The notes under the pieces were generated by a model, which was not told where the DNA came from, searched no databases, and was given only the letters and a program-made list of their open reading frames with translations. A stretch of 64,000 bases of DNA from a virus. The translations under genes and the position numbers were made by a program. The DNA is taken from positions 97,055 through 161,054 of IMG/VR virus record IMGVR_UViG_3300034104_005002. One strand, given 5' to 3'. Of the stretch, positions 1 to 7,606 are shown in pieces. Position 1 is the stretch's first letter. Every line of letters begins with the position of its first letter.

Positions 1-1
1 T

Positions 2-607
2 ATCATAACCAGAAAGATCAATTTTTAATTCTTCTTTTTTCCTAGAACGGCCCTTTATATTCCTTTCAATTTCATTAAAGGCAATAATTCCATTATATTC
101 TAGAATTTCTCCTTTACGAAGTTTATATATGGACTCCTCTGAAAGGTTGTTCTTTTCTAGAAACTCAAGAAATCCTGTTACAATTTCTTTACGTCCATCT
201 AGGTAAACGACTTCAAATTGTTTCGTTTTTCCCTTGGCCCGATTAATGTTTACGGCAAAGAGTTTATAGTCATTGTCTGAAACCCATTTTAGGTTCGTTG
301 GATGGCAATTATAAATGTTGTTGTCTTTATGAATGACTCTATTATAATTTCTTGGATTATCAATCAGGTAGGATGCAACAAGAGTATCTAAGTAGACTCT
401 CACCTTTTTACCCATGGTTGCGATAGTGACGTATAGTCGGTCCCTATCGTCTGCGGATTTTAAGGGTCTTGAGTACGTTAAATCGATGACCGCAGGAGTC
501 TGTCCGGTCTTTCTCCAGTTACTATGAATTGTTACAGGAACAGATGGATCATTCTCGTCATATGAGAAGTAGTAGCCATCGTGTTCTTTTATGCGAATTT
601 TGTTCAT
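2..607 (-). CDS. HNH_3-like homing endonuclease, 3'-partial
   Basis: This minus-strand frame is open from an ATG at 607 to the left edge, so the C-terminus lies outside the window. The first 200 residues contain LVASYLIDNP followed by VIHKD, NCHPTNL and KWVSDN, the pattern of HNH_3-type nucleases in which His-x-Asp and Asn-Leu form the beta-beta-alpha metal core. A basic tail (KGRSRKKEELK) follows. Such genes are usually free-standing or intron-borne homing endonucleases that cut DNA of related phages. It is preceded by a perfect consensus promoter at 660-688. An AAGGAG lies about 27 bases upstream of the ATG, unusually far. Family call is by motif only. Confidence 0.7.
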   Translation of the reverse strand, partial: MNKIRIKEHDGYYFSYDENDPSVPVTIHSNWRKTGQTPAVIDLTYSRPLKSADDRDRLYVTIATMGKKVRVYLDTLVASYLIDNPRNYNRVIHKDNNIYNCHPTNLKWVSDNDYKLFAVNINRAKGKTKQFEVVYLDGRKEIVTGFLEFLEKNNLSEESIYKLRKGEILEYNGIIAFNEIERNIKGRSRKKEELKIDLSGYD

Positions 608-659
608 GTCTATATAATATGGATTTACAAATCTCCTTCTTGCGGAAAGAGACCTGGAC

Positions 660-688
660 ATTATAGCCCAGGTCTCTAGATTTGTCAA
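660..688 (-). promoter_or_regulatory. perfect sigma70 promoter with inverted repeat over the -10
   Basis: On the minus strand TTGACA (683-688) and TATAAT (660-665) are separated by exactly 17 bases. A 10-bp perfect inverted repeat (AGAGACCTGG at 648-657 and its complement at 668-677) places the -10 box in its 10-base loop. It reads into the HNH-type gene. The repeat could be an operator or form a hairpin near the RNA start. Confidence 0.85.
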
Positions 689-767
689 GTGTTTGTTGGA
701 TTTTTATGGGGAGTATTCGGTACTCTGATTGGTTTTATAAGTTAGAAATTTACTAAATAGTTAGAGG

Positions 768-1760
768 TTAGAGCACACGGATTTTTTCGTGTCCTACTCT
801 GATTCTTGGATCAACTAGAATATCGATACCCAATTTTTTTGCATCCAGGTTCATTGACACATCTTCGCCGCAATAGTCTTGTACGCCATTCTCAAACTTC
901 TGAAGTTTTGGACCCCACCAAGGATATTCCATATTCTCAAAAACACCCTTGGATACCATCATCCAACCACCACCGACATAATCAACAGAAAAAGGCTTCT
1001 TTCTCTTAGAAATACTTTCGGCGGTCTCATGATTCATAATACCCCCATTCTTCATAAAATCATCGGCCTCTAGCCAATGAGCAACAGAAGTAGTAAAACC
1101 GTTCTCGGTCATATAATAACCACTGACAATTGGATTGACATTCACCATAAGACGCCGAACCCGCTCTTTTCGTACATTAAAATCTGACTTGTGCATAGAT
1201 TCAAGTTCCTCATCAGAAACTTCCCATAGAGGATATTCTTCCTTATCAAATTCTTTTTCAGAAGGAACGTCCTTTACTGCAAGATCACACAATTGCCAGA
1301 ATTTTTCAGAATTAAAAACAATGTCATTATCGATCCATAATTGCCAATCATATTCTAGTTTTCCTTGCCAGGGTTCTTGCCAGGGACCACTTGTGACATT
1401 CGCGCCAAGAACCTTACATCTTGCAAAGTTCACCATAGAAGAATAATCCTGAGAAATTTGAATTCCCATTCCATTGTTCACTAGATCAAAACATAGTTGA
1501 ACAAAACTTTTTAGAAATGCATAAGAACAAGATCTTCCAGGAAGACAGAAAACGATTTTCTTACCCCTCATCTTGGCTTTTACTTTATTATAATATTCAT
1601 TAAGTTGTTGCTGGTATTGTTGTAGTTCTGGTAAGAACGACTCTTGTTTAGACGAATTTTTTTGAATTTCTTCAGAAAGTCTTTTGATATGATTTTCTAG
1701 ATCCTGAAAATCAAGATTATCTGATGTATTTTTTGATTTAACTGTGAAACCTCGTGGCAT
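768..1760 (-). CDS. GT-A fold glycosyltransferase
   Basis: A 330-residue protein. After a coiled N-terminal 60 residues comes a strand KIVFCLPG that begins a GT-A nucleotide-sugar-binding fold. DNDIVF near residue 142 supplies the DxD-type metal motif, and DYVGGGWMMV and GEDVSMNLDAKK look like the acceptor-side and late catalytic segments seen in phage GT2-like enzymes. The likely role is sugar transfer to phage DNA or a host or virion surface molecule; the acceptor cannot be read. TTAGGAG sits just upstream of the ATG, a good ribosome site unlike most minus-strand genes, and a late-promoter-like TCATAAATAG lies about 55 bases upstream. Confidence 0.75.
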   Translation of the reverse strand: MPRGFTVKSKNTSDNLDFQDLENHIKRLSEEIQKNSSKQESFLPELQQYQQQLNEYYNKVKAKMRGKKIVFCLPGRSCSYAFLKSFVQLCFDLVNNGMGIQISQDYSSMVNFARCKVLGANVTSGPWQEPWQGKLEYDWQLWIDNDIVFNSEKFWQLCDLAVKDVPSEKEFDKEEYPLWEVSDEELESMHKSDFNVRKERVRRLMVNVNPIVSGYYMTENGFTTSVAHWLEADDFMKNGGIMNHETAESISKRKKPFSVDYVGGGWMMVSKGVFENMEYPWWGPKLQKFENGVQDYCGEDVSMNLDAKKLGIDILVDPRIRVGHEKIRVL

Positions 1761-2045
1761 TTTAATATTCTCCTAATAATTAAGTTAAATTCGCGTCATT
1801 TTTATGAGCCGACTATTTATGACGATTTTTACCCGGCGGAAATTTTTTGGTTTATGGGAAACAAAAAGTGAATTTTGATTTGACCTTTTTATGTAATTTT
1901 ACCCGGCCGGGATTTTTTTATAAGACGTAAATTGGTTCGGGTTTTTGGTGGAAAATGGGGGTTTTATGTAATTATGGGATAATGGGGGTGGATTTGGGGT
2001 TTTATTTTAAAAGGCTTTGATTTTTATGGTTAGGCCCAGGCCGCG
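1761..2045 (-). other. long AT-rich leader of the glycosyltransferase gene
   Basis: No gene is visible. On the minus strand, CATAAAA-type hexamers recur several times between short GC-rich palindromes (for example CCCGGCCGGG followed by a T tract on the plus strand near 1903-1920). A CGTCAT/ATGACG inverted repeat surrounds the late-promoter-like site near 1811-1822. It is probably an untranslated leader carrying a second, late promoter. Confidence 0.4.
1811..1822 (-). promoter_or_regulatory. late-promoter-like TCATAAATAG
   Basis: The minus-strand sequence TCATAAATAGTC resembles the T4-family late promoter (TATAAATA), used by a phage sigma factor without a -35 box. It lies about 50-60 bases before the glycosyltransferase ATG. 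Confidence 0.45.
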
Positions 2046-2074
2046 ATCATAACACACCCCGCCCATACTGTCAA
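2046..2074 (-). promoter_or_regulatory. consensus promoter TTGACA-17-TATGAT
   Basis: Minus-strand TTGACA (2069-2074), 17-base spacer and TATGAT (2046-2051). It reads toward the glycosyltransferase through an approximately 280-base leader. Confidence 0.7.
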
Positions 2075-2098
2075 CTGCTCGTAATAAACTGTAATAAT

Positions 2099-2136
2099 AT
2101 CACGAACCCACGAAGATTAGGGGTGAGTTCGTGATA
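2099..2136 (-). terminator. terminator hairpin
   Basis: Perfect 10-bp inverted repeat TATCACGAAC / GTTCGTGATA with an 18-base loop just after the stop of the gene ending at 2146, followed on the minus strand by TTATTA. The T tract is weak. Confidence 0.6.
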
Positions 2137-2145
2137 CTAACTGTG

Positions 2146-2379
2146 TCAGACTCGATGACGCAAACCAGCAGGCAATTGTCGGTTCCTACGTGTTAGCTCC
2201 ATCCCATAAGTACAGGCCTGGTCGATGTAGTAACCTTCCCTTACATTATTCCAGCCCTTCATATTGCGGGCCGCAGATTGACAGTCTTTGATAACATGAA
2301 CCAGACTGTAACAATCTAACACTTTAGCATGATCTTCCCACCGTTGGAAGTCTGCTGGAGTGGCGTATTCTGTGGCCAT
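2146..2379 (-). CDS. small conserved-looking phage protein
   Basis: A 77-residue protein starting MATEYATPADF. It is rich in charged and aromatic residues and predicted helical; no motif is recognised. I use the internal Met (codon at 2377-2379), because the frame's earlier Met lies in the leader. Function unknown. Confidence 0.65.
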   Translation of the reverse strand: MATEYATPADFQRWEDHAKVLDCYSLVHVIKDCQSAARNMKGWNNVREGYYIDQACTYGMELTRRNRQLPAGLRHRV

Positions 2380-2450
2380 TGTTAACACTGGGAGATAGGA
2401 GGTTTGAGAGAATTAGGGGAGAGACTGTGCCCTCCCCTGATGTACCTAAC

Positions 2451-2858
2451 TCAGATAATTTCGCTCACGATCTCATCACCGCCAAGCGTACATGGCTCGC
2501 CATCGATATAATCAACCGGCTGAAATGATGGGCATACGCTCCATGTTTCCGTCTCAATAAAGTGGTTCAGAGCAAATTGGGCAAACAATTTTGCGCCACT
2601 GTTTTTATAAAACTGCCCCATGCAATAATGCAACTTATTGGTATCAATCCGGTTAGGATAAACCATAACAACCTCACAGAAAAGCAAGCCCTGTTGCCTA
2701 CCCTCACCGATGCGGAATGATACCTCAAACTTGTATCCACCAACAGCGTAGAAGTGTACACAATCGGTGTAGATTCCACCGATGTCATCATCAGCAGGCG
2801 GCCACGTAGAGTAGGCTTCCCAGTTGAGAGTGTAACGGTTGAGAGTGGCGGTTGTCAT
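2451..2858 (-). CDS. hypothetical protein, 135 aa
   Basis: The start at 2858 is chosen because CGGAG lies 8 bases upstream; an earlier in-frame Met falls before it. The protein has alternating beta-like segments (YKFEVSFRIG, LLFCEVVMVYP) and a Cys near the end. Local GC content is higher than in the rest of the window. No family recognised. Confidence 0.7.
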   Translation of the reverse strand: MTTATLNRYTLNWEAYSTWPPADDDIGGIYTDCVHFYAVGGYKFEVSFRIGEGRQQGLLFCEVVMVYPNRIDTNKLHYCMGQFYKNSGAKLFAQFALNHFIETETWSVCPSFQPVDYIDGEPCTLGGDEIVSEII

Positions 2859-2884
2859 CGGATCGGCTCCGGTTGTTTGACCCT

Positions 2885-3007
2885 TTAATAATCCCACGTT
2901 TCGGCTCGCCGTTCTGTATCAACCGCTACCGTTTCCATGATTCGACTGATAAGATACGCTGATGGCCGTTTGGTATCACCCGATACAGTGGCCTGGCCTG
3001 ATCTGTC
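2885..3007 (-). pseudogene. gene tail lacking a start codon
   Basis: An open minus-strand frame of 40 codons without an ATG until METVAVD near its end. Its tail (SAYLISRIMETVAVD, then ERRAETWDYY) reads like real protein, so this may be the C-terminal remnant of a lost gene. It abuts the first non-coding cassette. Confidence 0.3.
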
Positions 3008-3035
3008 CTAGTATTGTTTCAACAAAATAAAAAGA

Positions 3036-3138
3036 GCGGGGGCGCCGCAATGATATAAAACAAGACACTTAATCTGCCATAAAATAATAAAGTATAAAGA
3101 ACAAATAAAGACCCCAGAGTATAAAGAACTCTAGGGCC
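3036..3138 (+). ncRNA. conserved non-coding cassette, copy 1
   Basis: GCGG-GGGCG-CCGC hairpin (3036-3048), then the conserved box ATATAAAACNNGACACTTA, an A/T-rich stretch and a hairpin (3110-3138) that can terminate minus-strand transcription of the gene ending at 3155. No clear plus-strand -35 in this copy. The direction of transcription is inferred from copies 2 and 3. Confidence 0.45.
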
Positions 3139-3154
3139 ACTGATTGTTATTAAC

Positions 3155-3556
3155 TCATGCGGGCAAACTATAAGCAATCATCTCATTTGTGCCCTTGGGC
3201 TGTAAACGAATCACCCCATCTTTGACAGTTCGATTACATTTAACATTGGTAAGTTGAGTCAGTTCCCGCACTTTACGGGCAATACTCTGGTGGTTTTTAG
3301 TAGTCGTAGTGAACGAATATCCCCACACGGGCTGTAGTCCGGCTGGGGTAATCTCGGCCACGTCTATTTTAATGCGGAACATTTCACCTTTGGCAATGAG
3401 AACATTCTCATAATACTCGGTAAATTGTAGCCGCTCGCTGCCATCCTTGCGGGTTCCAATATAACCAGCAGAGCGAACAATGATAGCATTGCTGACACCA
3501 GCAGCACGGCAGGCCTCACGGTGGGCCAGGAGAGCGGTTCCGGTGAGTTTGATCAT
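3155..3556 (-). CDS. hypothetical protein, 133 aa
   Basis: The protein starts MIKLTGTALLAHREACRAAG, looks alpha/beta, and is moderately basic; no motif recognised. The likely -10 is TACACT about 30 bases upstream, and AAGGGAACAACCC precedes the ATG, the same AAGGGA...CCC leader seen before the genes starting at 4145, 18431 and 19119. It ends next to a terminator hairpin. Confidence 0.7.
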   Translation of the reverse strand: MIKLTGTALLAHREACRAAGVSNAIIVRSAGYIGTRKDGSERLQFTEYYENVLIAKGEMFRIKIDVAEITPAGLQPVWGYSFTTTTKNHQSIARKVRELTQLTNVKCNRTVKDGVIRLQPKGTNEMIAYSLPA

Positions 3557-3667
3557 GGGTTGTTCCCTTGACTGCTCCCATAGTGTAGCAGCTCTAGAGG
3601 CTAGTGGCGAGGTTTTAACGATTAGCGGTGCTTATGGGTCTGATAAAATATGTTTATGAATAAAACC

Positions 3668-3696
3668 TTGACTTTATGGGTCACTGCTGCTATACT
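3668..3696 (+). promoter_or_regulatory. plus-strand promoter TTGACT-17-TATACT
   Basis: TTGACT (3668-3673), 17-base spacer, TATACT (3691-3696). It reads into cassette copy 2, which holds no open frame on this strand. Confidence 0.8.
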
Positions 3697-3815
3697 ATAA
3701 ACAACAAAAGAAAACAAAACGCAAAAGCGTGATAATATAAAACGGGACACTTATCCTGCACTTTTTTATTATTATAAAAAACAAAAAAAAACCTGGAAGT
3801 ATAAAACCTCCAGGT
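3697..3815 (+). ncRNA. conserved non-coding cassette, copy 2 (candidate small RNA)
   Basis: Transcription from the promoter at 3668-3696 would give an RNA of about 110 bases: a purine-rich leader, an ACGC-AAAA-GCGT hairpin (3719-3730), the box TATAAAACGGGACACTTATC, a T/A stretch and the stem ACCTGGA / TCCAGGT at 3791-3815. The last stem followed by T8 on the other strand also terminates the minus gene ending at 3828. Confidence 0.55.
3791..3815 (-). terminator. intrinsic terminator
   Basis: Stem ACCTGGA / TCCAGGT followed by eight or more T on the minus strand, just after the stop at 3828. Confidence 0.85.
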
Positions 3816-3827
3816 GGTTGATTATAA

Positions 3828-4145
3828 TCAGCAGGTTGGATGTTTCTTATTCTCCCACCGATCATAATGCGCGTCGATTACTTCCTGCAACGGTTCGTAA
3901 TCAGTATAATCGGCGGCGATTACACCGGGTTCATTACCCAGAACCAGGAAGATTGCCACCTTTTTATTGTTATGTTGAAGCCGCAATGTGGATTCGTCTG
4001 TAGCCACAGTTTCCTCCAAGAACTCAGTCTTGGATACATCCGAATATCGAATATTTTCCTCTCCATTGTTTACACTCAAAGGTGTAAATCCGGCCCGTTT
4101 GAGGGACTTAAGCAGGGAGCGGACTTCAGGGTGGTAGTCGTTCAT
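3828..4145 (-). CDS. hypothetical protein, 105 aa
   Basis: The protein starts MNDYHPEVRSLLKSLKRAGF and reads as an alpha/beta fold with an N-terminal helix and a central strand VAIFLVLGNE. No family recognised. Driven by the promoter at 4170-4198 and closed by the terminator at 3791-3815, so it forms a single-gene unit. Confidence 0.75.
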   Translation of the reverse strand: MNDYHPEVRSLLKSLKRAGFTPLSVNNGEENIRYSDVSKTEFLEETVATDESTLRLQHNNKKVAIFLVLGNEPGVIAADYTDYEPLQEVIDAHYDRWENKKHPTC

Positions 4146-4169
4146 GGGGTGAATCCCTTTGACCCTTTA

Positions 4170-4198
4170 AGTATTGCAGACCCAGGCCGATCCGTCAA
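4170..4198 (-). promoter_or_regulatory. promoter TTGACG-17-AATACT
   Basis: Minus-strand TTGACG (4193-4198), 17-base spacer and AATACT (4170-4175), about 25 bases upstream of the ATG at 4145. Confidence 0.65.
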
Positions 4199-4235
4199 GA
4201 CCCCAAACGATCAGAAATGCTTATGGGTCCAGGGC

Positions 4236-4264
4236 TTGACAATACTGGAAAAGTGTTTTATACT
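4236..4264 (+). promoter_or_regulatory. plus-strand promoter TTGACA-17-TATACT
   Basis: TTGACA (4236-4241), 17-base spacer, TATACT (4259-4264), the second cassette copy with a full plus-strand promoter. It faces away from the minus genes and reads only the non-coding cassette. Confidence 0.85.
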
Positions 4265-4390
4265 ATAAACAACAAAAGAAAACAAGCGGAGGACCGCAAT
4301 AACATAAAACGAGACACTTATCCTTCTTTTTTATACTATTTTTTATACTAAACAAAAGTGACCCGTAAGTATAAAGAACTCGCGGGTCAC
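4265..4390 (+). ncRNA. conserved non-coding cassette, copy 3 (candidate small RNA)
   Basis: GCGG-AGGA-CCGC hairpin (4286-4297), the box ACATAAAACGAGACACTTAT, an A/T stretch, and a stem GTGACCCG / CGGGTCAC (4358-4390) flanked by T runs on both strands, so it can stop transcription in both directions. Confidence 0.6.
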
Positions 4391-4396
4391 TGTTTT

Positions 4397-4576
4397 TTAT
4401 ACTACTTCAGTTAGTATAATTTCCTTTGCGTACCAAAGTTGAACCAATGCATCATCCAATTCTTTAATCTTAGAATCAAAAGTAGCATCTTTAGTGATAG
4501 ACGCGCACCGGATCAATTCTCTACGGCGATCAAGTAAAGCCATGCGAATACAATAACCGCTAAGTGTGACAGACAT
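4397..4576 (-). CDS. small helical protein, 59 aa
   Basis: Reads MSVTLSGYCIRMALLDRRRE onward, entirely helical and amphipathic, ending EIILTEVV. It ends at the bidirectional terminator of cassette 3. Function unknown. Confidence 0.6.
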   Translation of the reverse strand: MSVTLSGYCIRMALLDRRRELIRCASITKDATFDSKIKELDDALVQLWYAKEIILTEVV

Positions 4577-4610
4577 AACTATAAAGAATGAAGGAAAGTT
4601 GGTAAATTAA

Positions 4611-4810
4611 CTAGATCAAGGTGAGAAATTCTTTTTCGTCATATCCCCCAGAATCCATAGCGTCTTCCAGTTCTGTAACTAGCCCGTCAAAATCTTCACT
4701 AGGGGCAAGATGTTGGTCAGAACATCAACTAGGCTACCATATTCTTCGCGCAAATTATCAAGATACTCCCCACGATTAGCAAAACCGTTGTTCTGATAGG
4801 GGCAAGACAT
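4611..4810 (-). pseudogene. frameshifted small acidic protein gene
   Basis: The first frame from ATG 4810 reads MSCPYQNNGFANRGEYLDNL and stops at 4679; a second frame continues with SEDFDGLVTELEDAMDSGGY to a stop at 4611. The two halves read like one acidic protein of about 65 residues, so a single-base shift near 4720 has split it. It may be real decay or a sequencing error. Confidence 0.5.
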
Positions 4811-4908
4811 GAGAGGCGTTCCCTTGGTTGACTAGTCAACTGTAACCCATAAAAACCAGACGATCACCGTACCTTGTGCCACTTAAACAACTGGCACAAT
4901 TAAAATAA

Positions 4909-5292
4909 TTATCCTTGGAAGTTAGGAACACTAAAACCAAACTCAAACTTGAAAACTATAATGTTAAGAACATCGAAAATCTCTCTTAGTTTTTCCTTGG
5001 CCAATGGGTGCTCTAAAGCATATTTTTCACAAGGATAAAGATCATCTTCGTCTAGCTCTAAAAGATCCTCATTAACATCTGGAATCTCGTCAGACTCATG
5101 GAAACTCAGATCATATTTCTCATTACAAAAGAATATCTTACCCATACCTACCACAAAAGTTAGATCATTCTCTTTACAGAATGGAACAACAGTTGATTCA
5201 AAGTATTGTTCTGCAATTGCATCAATTTCCTTATAAGCCCTATTTTCAATCTCCTCAAGTTGTTTGGCTATTTTGTCAGAGATAGTGGCCAT
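4909..5292 (-). CDS. hypothetical acidic protein, 127 aa
   Basis: The N-terminal helix MATISDKIAKQLEEIENRAY is followed by a beta-rich core and an acidic stretch (DVNEDLLELDEDDLYP). Its promoter has TATACT preceding AATCCAGTCAACC, the leader motif shared by many genes here. Function unknown. Confidence 0.75.
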   Translation of the reverse strand: MATISDKIAKQLEEIENRAYKEIDAIAEQYFESTVVPFCKENDLTFVVGMGKIFFCNEKYDLSFHESDEIPDVNEDLLELDEDDLYPCEKYALEHPLAKEKLREIFDVLNIIVFKFEFGFSVPNFQG

Positions 5293-5408
5293 TGGAGAAT
5301 TGTCTGGTTGACTGGATTAGTATAAGGGAGATAATGGGTTGGTGGTCAGGGCCTTGTGACACTTATGGAACTGGCACACCATCAGTCACGATTAAGGTTT
5401 TTATGGAT

Positions 5409-5528
5409 TATACTATAAACAACAAAAGAAAACAAGCGGAGGACCGCAATAACATAAAACGAGACACTTATCCTGCACTTTTTTATTATTATAAAAAACA
5501 ACAAAAAAGAGTCAGAATTAACTAACTC
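5409..5528 (+). ncRNA. conserved non-coding cassette, copy 4
   Basis: TATACT at 5409-5414, hairpin GCGG-AGGA-CCGC (5436-5447), the conserved box and a stem GAGTCAG / CTAACTC (5509-5528) with T tracts on both sides. Nearly identical to copy 3, but no good plus-strand -35 is seen. Confidence 0.5.
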
Positions 5529-5542
5529 TTTTATACGAATTA

Positions 5543-5794
5543 TCAATAATTCAATACCTCATTAGCATTATCTTCGGCCTCTTCAGTTGTAACAAATGGG
5601 CCAAAAAACTCAGAATTAGGAATACAACCAGGAGAACAAACTGCCCAATAGTAACCTGGTTCATACAAATTATCACCAGAAGTTTCACGCAATCCTTCGG
5701 CTTCATTATGTTGATCACAATCGGATTGTGAAAACCAAGTGATCCAAACCGGGGTGGACCCTTCGTTATCAGTGTGTTGGATGGTGGTTTGCAT
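5543..5794 (-). CDS. small phage protein with GYYWAVC..PG motif, 83 aa
   Basis: Contains GYYWAVCSPGCIPNSEFFGP followed by FVTTEEAEDNA, a compact beta-plus-helix module (a modified residue or ligand loop followed by a 'T-EEA' helix) that I recognise from many small phage proteins of unknown role. Two Cys flank the PG turn. It ends at the cassette 4 terminator. Confidence 0.7.
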   Translation of the reverse strand: MQTTIQHTDNEGSTPVWITWFSQSDCDQHNEAEGLRETSGDNLYEPGYYWAVCSPGCIPNSEFFGPFVTTEEAEDNANEVLNY

Positions 5795-5880
5795 GGTCGT
5801 GTCCGGTTGACTTGCTTAGTATAGGGTGAGAAGGGGACCATAAACAGTCCCCTTGTGCCAGTTGTTGAACTGTCTATTGT

Positions 5881-6549
5881 TTAATAATCCCAGCCGTTTT
5901 CGTCTTTTATGTATACATTACATGACGAAAAATCGACACATAAAGTAGCAGTTTGTCCCTCAATTGCATCACTAAGGAAATTATCCGCTGCCTTACGAAT
6001 AGATGTAAACAAATGATCATAAGAATACATATTAGAAAATCTTTTCTTAAACATCTGATAACCCTTACAGATCCATCCAACGATGGAATCAATATCATAA
6101 TCGGCCAATTCTTCTTCACCATATTCACCATCAGACCATTCATCCAGGGCCTCAATTATACCTTCTCTTACGTTTTTCCTGAGTTTATCCATAATCCACT
6201 GATCCTGCAGATACGAATTACACTTATCAATTTTTGTAAAATCATAATCATCACCATTTAATGAGGCAGTGAGTAGAGACTGAATATCACTACTTACATC
6301 ATCAATCGAGGCTGATCTATAACCTCTAGAATTATATCCACACGCAACTCTCCCGGCAATATAACCGCCAATCGCCATAAGCTCATCAGTATAACCACAA
6401 GAGTGTGGCTTTACAGTATGTTCTAGAATGTCATGGGCAACAACTAGCCCATCCAATCCTGGCTCAAAATAATTACGACCAGTATCTACAACTATACCTA
6501 GTCCACCGTATTCTTCATGCTCTTTAATAACCAGAGAATACTTTTTCAT
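5881..6549 (-). CDS. hypothetical protein, 222 aa
   Basis: The start at 6549 (MKKYSLVIKEHEEYGG) is chosen because the promoter at 6574-6602 places the RNA start after the frame's earlier Met. The N-terminal region has GLVVAHDILEH, which resembles a helix with paired His/Asp-Glu-His that could bind metal. The C-terminal half is acidic and helical. No firm family. Confidence 0.7.
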   Translation of the reverse strand: MKKYSLVIKEHEEYGGLGIVVDTGRNYFEPGLDGLVVAHDILEHTVKPHSCGYTDELMAIGGYIAGRVACGYNSRGYRSASIDDVSSDIQSLLTASLNGDDYDFTKIDKCNSYLQDQWIMDKLRKNVREGIIEALDEWSDGEYGEEELADYDIDSIVGWICKGYQMFKKRFSNMYSYDHLFTSIRKAADNFLSDAIEGQTATLCVDFSSCNVYIKDENGWDY

Positions 6550-6573
6550 GGGAGGAATCCCAGCGACTTCTAA

Positions 6574-6602
6574 AGAATAAACCACCACCACCGATAAGTC
6601 AA
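6574..6602 (-). promoter_or_regulatory. promoter TTGACT-17-TATTCT
   Basis: TTGACT (6597-6602), 17-base spacer, TATTCT (6574-6579) on the minus strand; it decides the start of the gene ending at 5881. Confidence 0.7.
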
Positions 6603-6683
6603 GACCTTTACTGATAAGATTATCTGATTGGACCCATAAGCAGGAATGATCACCAGAGGCCCCCAGGAGCCCGCCAGAGGCGT

Positions 6684-6794
6684 TATAATGGTCTTAAGAC
6701 AACCACACAAGCGCAAGGGCGTTATTACATAAAACTAGAAACTACTCCTGCAATTTTTTATTATTATAAAAAGAAAAGAGAGAATAAATCTCTC
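6684..6794 (+). ncRNA. conserved non-coding cassette, copy 5
   Basis: TATAAT at 6684-6689, hairpin CGC-AAGG-GCG (6712-6721), the variant box TACATAAAACTAGAAACTAC, A/T stretch and stem GAGAGA / TCTCTC (6778-6794) with T tracts. The hairpin stem differs from copies 1-4 but stays paired. Confidence 0.45.
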
Positions 6795-6804
6795 CTTTAT
6801 ATTT

Positions 6805-6933
6805 TTAGACGCGCCCAACGTAATGCTGAACGCCAGATTCCAAAGTTAATTTAACCGCCAGCTCCCAGGCCTCGTTTATATCCTGGGGAGCACGAAACAA
6901 CTCCCACTGATTAGCACGGTAAATGATAATCAT
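6805..6933 (-). CDS. small protein, 42 aa
   Basis: Reads MIIIYRANQWELFRAPQDIN and ends VQHYVGRV: a strand-helix-strand mini-fold (a 'Y.v..W..F.a...A...A' pattern). It lies 3 bases after the stop of the upstream gene and ends at the cassette 5 terminator, so the two form one operon. Confidence 0.6.
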   Translation of the reverse strand: MIIIYRANQWELFRAPQDINEAWELAVKLTLESGVQHYVGRV

Positions 6934-6936
6934 AAT

Positions 6937-7137
6937 TCAGGCAGCCAGAATAAGGTTTGCAACTATTTTTTCACCAGGCAATTCTTGGAGTTTATTATAA
7001 ACAGCCTCGAATTGTTGAACCATGTTCAGATAATAAGCCGACAGATGTGGGCTATTATCATAAACTGCCTGCTCTTCATCACACAAGACTGAAATAATGT
7101 CCAGGATTTCACCAGAGGTTAGAGTGATTTGAGTCAT
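6937..7137 (-). CDS. small helical phage protein, 66 aa
   Basis: Starts MTQITLTSGEILDIISVLCD; two long helices follow. The start at 7137 is used because the -10 (TACAAT near 7200) and leader motif GGGTCA lie within the longer frame. It resembles small T4-like phage proteins that begin MTQITLT. Function unknown. Confidence 0.65.
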   Translation of the reverse strand: MTQITLTSGEILDIISVLCDEEQAVYDNSPHLSAYYLNMVQQFEAVYNKLQELPGEKIVANLILAA

Positions 7138-7297
7138 GGGAAACAGGAGTTGTAGAGATTTTAGTGGTGGGTTTTCATCACACGTTACGTTGGTGATGAC
7201 CCTTTTATTGTAAAGGGAGAGAATGGATGATTGGTCAGGACCTTGTGCCACTTAAACAACTGGCACACCATCAACCACGGTCCAGGTTTTTATAGTT

Positions 7298-7394
7298 TAT
7301 ACTATAAACAACGCAGGGGCGTGATTACATAAAACGAGAAACTACTCCTGCACTTTTATATTATTATAAAAAACGGGAGAGATTTATTCTCTCC
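7298..7394 (+). ncRNA. conserved non-coding cassette, copy 6
   Basis: TATACT (7298-7303), hairpin ACGC-AGGG-GCGT (7311-7322), box TACATAAAACGAGAAACTAC, A/T stretch and stem GGAGAGA / TCTCTCC (7375-7394). Confidence 0.5.
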
Positions 7395-7402
7395 TTTATA
7401 CT

Positions 7403-7555
7403 TCAGATCCTCCCTACACAAACTGGATTTTGTGAGTTTAGATCGAGCATAAGAATAAATCTATACATCGTCGTTGACATACAAACAAACAGAAAAGCTC
7501 CCATGACTAAACAAACAAAAATGGTACGAATGGTTGAAAAATTAATTTGTCCCAT
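7403..7555 (-). CDS. small membrane protein, 50 aa
   Basis: A single hydrophobic segment (TIFVCLVMGAFLFVCM) follows a polar N-terminus MGQINFS. It is paired with a similar gene just upstream (7607-7768). Both have the leader ACACAAAAACACCATGGG, so they look like a duplicated pair. Function unknown. Confidence 0.55.
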   Translation of the reverse strand: MGQINFSTIRTIFVCLVMGAFLFVCMSTTMYRFILMLDLNSQNPVCVGRI

Positions 7556-7606
7556 GGTGTTTTTGTGTTGACCCTTTTATTGTAAAGGGAGAGAATGGAT
7601 GATTGG

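Noticed and set aside
2451-2897. Earlier start for the 135-residue gene and a nested frame
   Set aside because: The ribosome site CGGAG is placed for the start at 2858; the nested frame at 2567-2791 is a shadow.
4271-5460. A 15-codon frame beginning MLLRSSAC within cassettes 3 and 4 on the minus strand
   Set aside because: Absent or stopped in cassettes 2, 5 and 6, where the surrounding box is conserved, so the conservation is not for coding.
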